A stretch of 30,915 bases of DNA from Deltaproteobacteria bacterium (lineage in GTDB: Bacteria > Desulfobacterota > Anaeroferrophillalia > Anaeroferrophillales > Tharpellaceae): contig DAOVTG010000003.1 in assembly GCA_030633185.1 (NCBI GenBank), positions 1 to 30,915 of the forward strand, written 5' to 3'. The position numbers were made by a program, and so were the translations under genes. Position 1 is the stretch's first letter, and every line of letters begins with the position of its first letter. Below the pieces are notes generated by a model. That model saw only the letters and a program-made list of their open reading frames with translations. It had not been told where the DNA came from and did not search any database. Of the stretch, positions 24,938 through 30,915 are shown one piece after another.

Positions 24938-25010
24938 GGGCCCATAGCTCAGCTGGAAGAGCCACCGGCTCATAACCGGTAGGTCCCTGGTTCGAACCCA
25001 GGTGGGCCCA
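24938..25010 (+). tRNA. tRNA with anticodon CAT (Met, or Ile2)
   Basis: 73 bases forming a full cloverleaf: acceptor GGGCCCA/TGGGCCC with A73, D arm GCTC/GAGC with an 8-base loop, anticodon stem ACCGG/CCGGT around CTCATAA, and T arm CCTGG-TTCGAAC-CCAGG. CCA is not encoded. The CAT anticodon without initiator features (the acceptor has a paired first base) means elongator tRNA-Met or tRNA-Ile2, whose C34 would be modified to lysidine; I cannot decide between them. Confidence 0.93.
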
Positions 25011-25072
25011 TCGTTTTTGCAAAGATATTTCTAAAAATTCGGAGTAAGATGCCGACCCCTCGAAGCTACATC

Positions 25073-25157
25073 TATAATATTTGCGACCGCTCTACTGAGG
25101 TTGAGTCGCGATAGAGCCGAAAGATGAAAGTGCACCCCAAGAAGGTGCACTTTTTTT
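25073..25157 (+). ncRNA. Candidate small RNA or nif3 leader with terminator
   Basis: A perfect TATAAT (25073-25078, weak -35) would start a transcript near 25085 that ends at the strong terminator 25129-25157, giving a 70-75 nt RNA. It can form the hairpin GCTCTA/TAGAGC (25089-25094 with 25112-25117). If transcription instead comes from upstream, a competing 7-bp stem (25081-25087 with 25105-25111) is available. Whether it is a free RNA or an attenuator of nif3 cannot be told from sequence. Confidence 0.4.
25129..25157 (+). terminator. Rho-independent terminator just upstream of nif3
   Basis: AGTGCACC (25129-25136), 7-base loop, GGTGCACT (25144-25151), then T-run to 25157. It ends only 19 bases before the nif3 start, so it either ends a separate RNA or controls nif3. 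Confidence 0.8.
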
Positions 25158-25176
25158 GTGGTAGAGACCTCCTTTT

Positions 25177-26328
25177 ATGAGACCTGTTTCAGGCGGGTAT
25201 AATCAGATTCATCACGGTACTTTGATTGATTATCTCGAGGCCAGAATTCCTCACGGATTGAGTGAGTCCTGGGATAATTGTGGTCTGCAGGCCGGCAGCC
25301 GACAGTGGCCGCTTAAAGGGGTTCTTTGTTGTCTTGATTTTTCTTGCTCCCTGATTTCAGAGGCGCAGGAGGCCGGTGTTAACTTCATCTTCAGTCATCA
25401 TCCACTCTTCTTTAAACCCTTAAAAAGACTGGATCTTGATGTTTTTCCCGGGAATCTTTTGGGGCAGGCCTTAAACGCCGGGATTACCCTTTACAGTGCT
25501 CATACCAACTTAGATAGTGTCGCCGGAGGGGTTAACGATCATCTTGCCGGACGGCTTGGGGTGATCGATTGTTCGTCTCTAATACCGCATCTTGAAGAAC
25601 TCTATAAACTGGTGACCTTTGTGCCTCCGGCTGAGGTTGAACGGGTCGGTGCCGCTCTTTTTGCCGCCGGAGCCGGGCGCTTGGGCAGTGGCCGATATAG
25701 TGAATGTTCTTTCCGTTCGCCTGGAGTCGGGAGTTTTCGGCCCGCCCCCGGAGCCTCGCCCAGGGTTGGTGAAATCGGCAGAATCAATCTGGTTGATGAG
25801 ATTCGTCTTGAAACCGTGCTTGATAGGGGTTTACTGGCTAAGGTGCTGAAGGCTTTGCATCAAACCCATCCCTATGAGGTCCCGGCCTATGATCTCTATA
25901 CCATGCAGCTTTCTGATGATGCCTGTGGTTCGGGACGGATTGGTTGGTTGGCTGATGAGATTCGCCTGGTGGAATTTGTCGAGTTTGTCAAACGGCAACT
26001 TAAAACCACGTCCCTGCGGTTGGTTGGTGGTGATCCGGAAGGAAAGATTAAAAAGATAGCTCTTTGTGGCGGCAGTGGTTTTTCCCTCTATAAGCAGGCC
26101 CGGGCAGCTGGAGCCGATCTTTTTATCACCGGCGATTTAAAATATCATGAGGCCCGGGAGGTTATCGAACAGGGTGGAATTCCGATTCTCGATGCCGGCC
26201 ATTTTGCGACCGAAATACCTGTGCTTGAGGTTTGTTCCGTTTGGTGTCGTGAATTTTTGTCAGATCATAATGTCTCAATGCCGGTTGTTATTTCTCAATC
26301 TGAACAGGAGCCATGGGTAACCATATAA
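25177..26328 (+). CDS. Nif3-like dinuclear metal centre protein
   Basis: 383 residues. Nif3 blocks: SESWDNCGLQAG, metal-site FIFSHHPLFF and YSAHTNLDSVAGG in the first half; GADLFITGDLKYHEAREV and DAGHFATEIPVLE in the second. Between them is the inserted PII/CutA-like domain (YKLVTFVPPAEVERVGAALF ... THPYEVPAYDLYTM) seen in the longer YqfO type. The family forms toroidal hexamers with two metals per subunit; biological role uncertain. ATG 25177 has no good ribosome site, so a slightly downstream start is possible. It is followed by the C4 zinc-ribbon gene and rnpB, a familiar order. Confidence 0.93.
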   Translation: MRPVSGGYNQIHHGTLIDYLEARIPHGLSESWDNCGLQAGSRQWPLKGVLCCLDFSCSLISEAQEAGVNFIFSHHPLFFKPLKRLDLDVFPGNLLGQALNAGITLYSAHTNLDSVAGGVNDHLAGRLGVIDCSSLIPHLEELYKLVTFVPPAEVERVGAALFAAGAGRLGSGRYSECSFRSPGVGSFRPAPGASPRVGEIGRINLVDEIRLETVLDRGLLAKVLKALHQTHPYEVPAYDLYTMQLSDDACGSGRIGWLADEIRLVEFVEFVKRQLKTTSLRLVGGDPEGKIKKIALCGGSGFSLYKQARAAGADLFITGDLKYHEAREVIEQGGIPILDAGHFATEIPVLEVCSVWCREFLSDHNVSMPVVISQSEQEPWVTI

Positions 26329-26380
26329 AAAGTATTTATGACGTAATATAGAATCAGATTTTTTAACAGGAGAAGACGTT

Positions 26381-27100
26381 TTGGAAAAACAGATGCAGCT
26401 GCTTTGGGAGCTACAAGAGATTGATGCTGGACTCGACCAGATTCGTGATACCCAGGAGAGTTTTGCCCCTAAACTGGATAATATCAAAGAAGATATTACG
26501 TTGCTGGAAAGTGCCGGACAGGAGTATCAGCAGGAACTGGCTGCAAAAGAGGTGGAACGCCGTGATCTTCGGGATGTGGTCGAACGTTTTAAAGGTTTGA
26601 TCGCTCTGTCAAAAGAGAAGATTGCTCAGATCTCCAATAACAAAGAGTATTTTGCCGTTCTGAAAGAGCTTGAGCATAATCAAAAGTCTGTCGAAAAAAA
26701 TGAGGTTGAGCTTCTTGGATTGATTGAGGAGATTGACTCCATCAAAGAACAGATTGCTGATAATGATAAAGAGCTGGCGACAAAACACGAAGAAATGGCT
26801 AAGGAAGAGAAGGCGATCACCAGTAAAATAGCGAGCCTTGAAAGGAAGATCAAGGCTGGGGGTAAGGGACGACTGGCCAAGTCCAAAGAGATTGATGAGC
26901 TCTTTTTACGGCGTTATCAACGTATCCGGCGGCGCTTTAATGACGCCGTGGTCGCGGTCGAAAAGGGAACCTGTTTAGGTTGTCATGTGAATGTTCCTCC
27001 CCAGGTTTATATTGATCTGTTGAAAGGCCAGGCTTTGATGAATTGTCCTAATTGTCAGCGCATTATGGTTAATCTTGGCGGGGCTGATAGTGAAAAGTAA
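26381..27100 (+). CDS. C4-type zinc-ribbon coiled-coil protein (CT398/DUF164-like)
   Basis: 239 residues; TTG start eight bases after AGGAG. Two-thirds is a long antiparallel coiled coil (LWELQEIDAGLDQIRDTQES, later DNDKELATKHEEMAKEEKAI), ending with a zinc ribbon made of CLGC and CPNC separated by HVNVPPQVYIDLLKGQALMN. The conserved GRLAKSKEIDELFLRRYQRI-like block precedes the ribbon, close to the family pattern. Its molecular role is unknown; proposed links are to nucleic acid or secretion-chaperone-like functions. Located between nif3 and rnpB. Confidence 0.9.
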   Translation: MEKQMQLLWELQEIDAGLDQIRDTQESFAPKLDNIKEDITLLESAGQEYQQELAAKEVERRDLRDVVERFKGLIALSKEKIAQISNNKEYFAVLKELEHNQKSVEKNEVELLGLIEEIDSIKEQIADNDKELATKHEEMAKEEKAITSKIASLERKIKAGGKGRLAKSKEIDELFLRRYQRIRRRFNDAVVAVEKGTCLGCHVNVPPQVYIDLLKGQALMNCPNCQRIMVNLGGADSEK

Positions 27101-27113
27101 TCATATATGATAG

Positions 27114-27142
27114 TTGAGAGAGTGAGTTTTGCAGACTAAAAA
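27114..27142 (+). promoter_or_regulatory. Promoter of rnpB
   Basis: TTGAGA (27114-27119), 17-bp spacer, TAAAAA (27137-27142), placing the start within a few bases of the P1 stem of the RNase P RNA. Confidence 0.55.
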
Positions 27143-27145
27143 ACA

Positions 27146-27592
27146 GGCCGGAGCAGGCTGGATGACCGCCGGTATCTCTTCCTGAAGCTGTGGGGAGGGG
27201 TGCGAGAGGAAAGTCCGAACACCACAGAGTGGGATGCTTCGTAACGCGAAGTCCTGGTGACAGGCAGGCAAGTGCCACAGAAAATAGACCGCCCTTAGGG
27301 CTTTATGCTTAAGGGTAAGGGTGAAACGGTGAGGTAAGAGCTCACCAGTATCGGTGGTGACATCGGTAGCTTGGTAAACCCCATCCGGTGCAAGGCCAAA
27401 TAGGTTTCGTTTTCTTCTTGAAGAAGATTGAGGCGGCTCGTCTCAAGTAACTTGGCTGGTGACAGCCGGTTCGGCGGAGCGGGTAGGCTGCTTGAGGTTA
27501 CGGGCAACCGTAATCCTAGATGAATGGTCATCACTTCTGTCAGGGTGACCTGGTGGAAGTACAGAATTCGGCTTACAGGCCTGCTCCGGCCT
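27146..27592 (+). ncRNA. rnpB: RNase P RNA (bacterial class A)
   Basis: About 447 bases. The P4/J regions are recognisable: GAGGAAAGTCCGAACACC near 27208 and the partner ACAGAAAATAGACCGCC near 27278, with GTAAGGGTGAAACGGTGAGGT-type and GGTAAACCCCA text between. The ends close by a perfect 13-bp P1 stem, GGCCGGAGCAGGC with GCCTGCTCCGGCC, and the 3' strand runs straight into a long T-tract. It is the catalytic part of the tRNA 5'-processing enzyme. Confidence 0.95.
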
Positions 27593-27599
27593 TTTTTTT
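27579..27599 (+). terminator. rnpB terminator formed by P1 3' strand and T-run
   Basis: The P1 3' strand (27579-27591) is followed at once by seven to eight Ts. The other arm is the 5' end of the mature RNA 430 bases upstream, so this is a long-range terminator-like arrangement. Confidence 0.45.
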
Positions 27600-27647
27600 A
27601 GTCAGCAGTGGGCAGTCAATACTGCCCACTGCCTACTGGATAATAAT

Positions 27648-28439
27648 ATGGATATTGCAACTTTTGTCGGGATCCTGGCTGGTTTTTCCCTGATCATCAG
27701 CGCTATCTTTCAAGGTGGTTCGCTGTTGCTCTTTGTCAATGTGCCGGGTTTGATGGTGGTTGTCGGCGGCACCCTGGCCGCAACCCTTTTTAACTTTCCC
27801 TTTGGTGATATTGTTACCGCCTTTAAAGCGATGTTGATCGTTTTTATCGATAAGGAGGAAAAACCTGAAGAAGTTGTTAAGATAATGATCCGGTTGGCTG
27901 AGGTATGTCGTAAAAAAGGGATTATGGCGCTTCAGGACGTGCGCAGTAATAATCAGGTTCTGCGAAAAGCCTGCCAGATGATTGCTGACGGGTCTGAACG
28001 TGAAATGATTGCCAATACCCTGGCTATCGAGATTGATGCCTTAAGGGCCCGTCACTATATTCCCCAGGAAATTTTTCGCAAGATGGGTAATATCTCGCCC
28101 GCTTTCGGAATGCTTGGTACCTTGATTGGCCTGGTGCAGATGCTCAGTAATCTGGAAAACCCGGAGACTATAGGTCCGGCCATGGCGGTGGCTCTATTGA
28201 CAACTTTTTACGGATCGTTGATGGCGACCATGTTTTTCCTTCCTCTTTCCGGTAAACTTAAAGCGCGGACAGCCCGTGAAGTGTTGCTTCTGGAAGTTAT
28301 CTTTGAGGGGGCCCGCTCGATTCTGGAATCCAATAATCCTTTGATGGTCTATGAAAAATTATCCTCTTTTCTACCGCCGAGAATCCGTCAGGAGGTTGAA
28401 AATGAGATCTTTAAACGTAGTCCGCCGGCGGCGGAGTAG
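27648..28439 (+). CDS. motA: Flagellar motor stator protein MotA/PomA
   Basis: 263 residues, four membrane helices: two at the N-terminus (FVGILAGFSLIISAIF; GLMVVVGGTLAATLFNFP) and two in the last third (SPAFGMLGTLIGLVQML; AMAVALLTTFYGSLMATMFF), with the large cytoplasmic loop that contacts FliG between (MIRLAEVCRKKGIMALQDV, IDALRARHYIPQEIFRKMG). The G-T-L-I-G-L-V-Q-M-L and A-V-A-L-L-T-T-F-Y-G motifs are those of the PomA/MotA group; text alone does not settle sodium versus proton use. Followed by motB after six bases. Confidence 0.94.
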   Translation: MDIATFVGILAGFSLIISAIFQGGSLLLFVNVPGLMVVVGGTLAATLFNFPFGDIVTAFKAMLIVFIDKEEKPEEVVKIMIRLAEVCRKKGIMALQDVRSNNQVLRKACQMIADGSEREMIANTLAIEIDALRARHYIPQEIFRKMGNISPAFGMLGTLIGLVQMLSNLENPETIGPAMAVALLTTFYGSLMATMFFLPLSGKLKARTAREVLLLEVIFEGARSILESNNPLMVYEKLSSFLPPRIRQEVENEIFKRSPPAAE

Positions 28440-28445
28440 GTAATC

Positions 28446-29156
28446 ATGGAAAAATCGAGGCGCGGACATTATTCAGAGCCTGAAGGTGAGGGTGAAAGTG
28501 AGTGGTTGGCAACTTTTGCCGATTTGACTACGCTGCTACTCTGTTTTTTTGTTCTGCTCTTTTCAATCAGCAGTGTTGATAATAAAAAGTTTCGATCGGT
28601 CATGAGTGAAGTTCGCATCAGTCTGGGTAATGCCGTGCCGATGACGGCTCTTGAGCAGGAAGAGGTGAAAGATGGGGGGGACGCGGTTATAAACCTGCTT
28701 CCCAAACAGAAGACGGTGGCGACCGAGTTGGAGGAGATCATCAATGATGAAAACTTGAGCAACTCAACCGTTGTGGATATGGGTGATGATGGGGCTCTAC
28801 TCAGGATTGGCGGCAAGGTGATCTTTGAGAGTGGTTCCTCTAAAATCAATCCCCGGGCATTTTCAGCTCTGGACAAGATAATTGTTATGGCGCTTAAGTA
28901 CCCTGAGTATTGTCTTGATATTAAAGGGCATACCGATAATATTCCGATAAGTGCCGGGAAATTTTTATCAAATTGGGAGCTCTCGGCTTTAAGGGCAACG
29001 ACGGTGTTACGTTATCTGTTGGAGAACGGGCTCGGGGCTGAGCGCCTGACCGCGACCGGATATGCCGATACCCAACCTCTGGTTCCCAATCTGACGGCCG
29101 AAAACCGGTCTCGTAACCGACGGGTTGAATTTCTTTTCAAAAAACGGAAAAAGTGA
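28446..29156 (+). CDS. motB: Flagellar motor stator protein MotB/PomB
   Basis: 236 residues. Single membrane helix near the N-terminus with the ion-binding aspartate D26 in WLATFADLTTLLLCFFVLLF; periplasmic plug/linker; C-terminal OmpA-like peptidoglycan-binding domain (KGHTDNIPISAGKFLSNWEL, SALRATTVLRYLL, ATGYADTQPLVPN, NRSRNRRVEFLF). It anchors the stator to the cell wall. The last four bases overlap the start of the PilZ-like gene. Confidence 0.94.
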   Translation: MEKSRRGHYSEPEGEGESEWLATFADLTTLLLCFFVLLFSISSVDNKKFRSVMSEVRISLGNAVPMTALEQEEVKDGGDAVINLLPKQKTVATELEEIINDENLSNSTVVDMGDDGALLRIGGKVIFESGSSKINPRAFSALDKIIVMALKYPEYCLDIKGHTDNIPISAGKFLSNWELSALRATTVLRYLLENGLGAERLTATGYADTQPLVPNLTAENRSRNRRVEFLFKKRKK

Positions 29157-29533
29157 TGATTAAGGTTGATATTAGTGATCTTTTGGGTAGAGATCGGCGT
29201 CATTTTTATCGGGTGGCTCCCTCAGTCGAAGAGCCGATTATTCTCAAGACTGCGGGTGGATCTTTTCCTCTGGTTGAAATCAGTGGCGGGGGTTGTCGCT
29301 TGCCGGTTGCCGCTCATTCCCAGTTTTCTGAATCCGATCTTTTAGAGCTTCATCTGCCTGGTCAGAGTACGGCTATCAGGGTTAAATTGCGTCCGGTAAT
29401 CATGGGGGAGAAGGCTTTCGGGGCTGAGTTCGTTGAACTTGATAAGGAGTTTTGCGAAGTGATCTGCACCTATGTCCGAGCCCGAGAGATCGAGCTGGCC
29501 CGCCGTTTTCGGGCTCAAGCTGGCAACTCCTGA
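29153..29533 (+). CDS. PilZ-domain-like protein overlapping motB
   Basis: 126 residues; ATG overlaps the motB stop (ATGA). It carries RRHFYR at 15-20, matching the R-x-x-x-R half of the PilZ c-di-GMP site, and EISGGG at 42-47 where the canonical second motif is D/N-x-S-x-x-G, so the first position is Glu. The remaining beta-barrel pattern (LLELHLPGQSTAIRVKLRPV, KAFGAEFVEL) fits PilZ. Coupling to motAB suggests c-di-GMP control of the motor, as with YcgR-type brakes, but it lacks the YcgR N-terminal domain. Inference. Confidence 0.75.
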   Translation: MMIKVDISDLLGRDRRHFYRVAPSVEEPIILKTAGGSFPLVEISGGGCRLPVAAHSQFSESDLLELHLPGQSTAIRVKLRPVIMGEKAFGAEFVELDKEFCEVICTYVRAREIELARRFRAQAGNS

Positions 29534-29554
29534 AACCGTAAAACTATCAACTGT

Positions 29555-29705
29555 GATGGCGTCGTAAAAAGTCACAGGATGGCTAAGTAAAAATTTCGAT
29601 AGACAAGATGTTGTGGTTCTCCAGGCGCGAGACCATACATGTAGTATGTCGAGTGTCTGGAGAACCGCAACAACGCAGGATATCGGAACTTTTTACTTAG
29701 CCATC
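29555..29705 (-). mobile_element. MITE-like palindromic element, copy B (inverted)
   Basis: 151 bp, the inverse of the element at 21218-21368. Read on the minus strand it follows copy A closely through the whole length, with the same central stem. Two central base pairs differ on both sides (TTTTTCAG/CTGAAAAA in A, TTCTCCAG/CTGGAGAA in B), i.e. compensatory changes, and one pair is a wobble. Direct duplication AACTGT flanks it (29549-29554 and 29706-29711). It lies between the convergent PilZ-like and oxidoreductase genes and could also act as a two-way terminator. Confidence 0.8.
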
Positions 29706-30288
29706 AACTGTCGGCTTCGATTACTTCCGCTTCTATACCATTATTTTTCTTGATTGCTTCTTTTGCCAGTTGTCTGCCGAAAGCCAATGCCTCTGAATTA
29801 ATTTTTTCGGTACCGTCCGGTACCCGGGCGCTGACTGCAGCCTGTAAAGCTCGGGTGGAGACCACCTTGGTCGCCTCACAGATAATTCCCAGTGCGACTA
29901 TATTGCTGAAAAGCTCTTTGCCGAACTTCTCGCGGGTGCATGAGGAGATGGGAATTGCCAAGGCACTGCTCGTCGGAATCTGGTTTACATAGGTTGTGTC
30001 GACGATGAAGATGCCTCCCGTTTTTAAGTCAAAAGAGTATTGATCACTGGCTTTCTGGCTCATCGCCAGGAGAATGTCGACCCAGGTTGCTTTCGGGAAA
30101 AAGATTGGGCCGTCGGCGATGATAATCTCGGCCCGGCTGGCCCCGCCTCTTGCCTCCGGTCCGTATGATTGGCTCTGAACGACATTTTTATCGTCTAAAA
30201 TTGCGGCTTCCGCCAGAATGATACCGGCGGTGATCAGGCCCTGACCACCGTTACCCGCCAGTCTTATTTCGATATGAGTTTGTTTCAC
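29704..30288 (-). CDS. 2-oxoacid:ferredoxin oxidoreductase, gamma subunit
   Basis: 194 residues, GTG start at 30288 overlapping the beta-subunit stop by GTGA. Typical gamma-subunit blocks: IRLAGNGGQGLITAGIILAE at the N-terminus, QSYGPEARGGASRAEIIIAD, and VDILLAMSQKA, NIVALGIICEAT. It is part of the KorABC/VorABC class converting 2-oxoglutarate or branched-chain 2-oxoacids to acyl-CoA with reduced ferredoxin. Its TGA stop is completed by the palindromic element: the last two bases come from element B. Confidence 0.93.
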   Translation of the reverse strand: MKQTHIEIRLAGNGGQGLITAGIILAEAAILDDKNVVQSQSYGPEARGGASRAEIIIADGPIFFPKATWVDILLAMSQKASDQYSFDLKTGGIFIVDTTYVNQIPTSSALAIPISSCTREKFGKELFSNIVALGIICEATKVVSTRALQAAVSARVPDGTEKINSEALAFGRQLAKEAIKKNNGIEAEVIEADS

Positions 30289-30915
30289 TTAGGTTTCCCT
30301 TTTGTCTGGTTTTGCGCTATCTCAATAATAGAGTCGTACTGTTCGCAGAATTCCGGCAACTCCTTTTCAATGAGAACCCCGGTTATAATCCGCCCCTCGA
30401 GTTCCTTGGGACTCATCTTGTCGGCCCGACTTTTATCGATAGCGACTTGCTTTTGCCATTTTAACATCTCCACGGCACCGCCTTTGTGGTTCAGGCGACC
30501 GTAAGTGGTCGGGCAGTGGGTGATGACCTCGACTACTGAAAAACCCTTGTGCAGGATCGCTTTTTTGATGATATTCTGGAGCTGCAGGGTGTGGTAACTG
30601 GTCGTGCGTCCGACAAACGTGGCTCCGGCCGCTTCAACCAGGGCCGAAATATTGAACGGTCTTTCGATGTTGCCGAGCTTGCAGGTGGAGGCCTTGTCGC
30701 CATGTGGTGTGGTCGGGCTGTACTGGCCTCCGGTCATACCGTAAATATAGTTATTAAAGATAATCGTGGTGATGTCAATGTTGCGGCGGCAGGCATGGAT
30801 CAAATGGTTGCCGCCAATGGCGGTGGCGTCACCGTCACCGGTGGCAACTATCACGTTAAGTTCCGGACGGGCCAGTTTAAGGCCGGTGGCAAAGGGCAGA
30901 GCCCGGCCATGGGTG
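30285..30915 (-). CDS. 2-oxoacid:ferredoxin oxidoreductase, beta subunit (partial)
   Basis: C-terminal ~210 residues; the N-terminus is right of the window. The reading frame is open to the edge (GRALPFATGLKLARPELN). The thiamine diphosphate-binding text GDGDATAIGGNHLIHACRRN and NNYIYGMTGGQYSPTTPHG is diagnostic; CPTTYGRLNHKG and the C-terminal helix follow. It pairs with the gamma subunit directly downstream; an alpha subunit is expected upstream (right of the window). Substrate (2-oxoglutarate or another 2-oxoacid) is not decided. Confidence 0.93.
   Translation of the reverse strand, partial: THGRALPFATGLKLARPELNVIVATGDGDATAIGGNHLIHACRRNIDITTIIFNNYIYGMTGGQYSPTTPHGDKASTCKLGNIERPFNISALVEAAGATFVGRTTSYHTLQLQNIIKKAILHKGFSVVEVITHCPTTYGRLNHKGGAVEMLKWQKQVAIDKSRADKMSPKELEGRIITGVLIEKELPEFCEQYDSIIEIAQNQTKGKPK

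Noticed and set aside
25081..25117. H-type pseudoknot formed by the two crossing stems before nif3
   Set aside because: The third loop would have zero bases while crossing a 7-bp stem, which is sterically impossible; the stems are alternatives.

Overview
The window most likely comes from an anaerobic Desulfobacterota (former Deltaproteobacteria) chromosome. The case rests on gene order (zapB/zapA – structured RNA – rny – ymdB; nif3 – C4 zinc-ribbon gene – rnpB – motAB), a ferredoxin-linked 2-oxoacid oxidoreductase, and a GldA/F/G + DUF4340 ABC operon. No 16S gene is present, so the assignment is inferred.

The left quarter (1-6807, minus strand) is one uninterrupted frame of 2269 codons that runs off the left edge. 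It encodes a giant glycine-rich, beta-helix type autotransporter/adhesin passenger with about 30 repeat units built on a G-I-x-A-Q-S-(V/I)-G5 core. The passenger end lies at the left edge, so any translocator barrel is outside the window.

The next 2.2 kb (6.8-9.05 kb) is an accessory strip: relics of two transposase-like genes, an intact hicA-hicB toxin-antitoxin operon with a palindrome in its promoter, and an isolated cas2 with an in-frame TGA at codon 14 and no cas1 or CRISPR array beside it.

From 9 kb on, the genes look like ordinary chromosome: rmuC; a four-gene operon (ABC ATPase, ABC-2 permease, GldG-like protein, DUF4340 protein) behind a promoter and a strong leader hairpin; a small penicillin-binding protein coupled to a TIGR01212 radical SAM gene; a cell-division cluster (58-aa coiled-coil protein, ZapB-like, ZapA); a structured RNA region that by position is probably 6S RNA; rny and ymdB; a small acidic protein converging on a dynamin-like GTPase; a tRNA with anticodon CAT; a terminator-bearing small transcript; nif3; the C4 zinc-ribbon gene; rnpB; motA, motB and a PilZ-like gene; and, on the minus strand at the right edge, gamma and partial beta subunits of a 2-oxoacid:ferredoxin oxidoreductase.

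The most striking non-coding feature is a pair of 151-bp palindromic elements (21218-21368 and, inverted, 29555-29705). Each is flanked by a 6-7 bp direct duplication, they show paired compensatory substitutions in the central stem, and each is inserted at the stop codon of a gene. They look like a MITE family. Other points worth a second look are the stop-interrupted cas2, the leader hairpins, and the short RNA unit between the tRNA and nif3.
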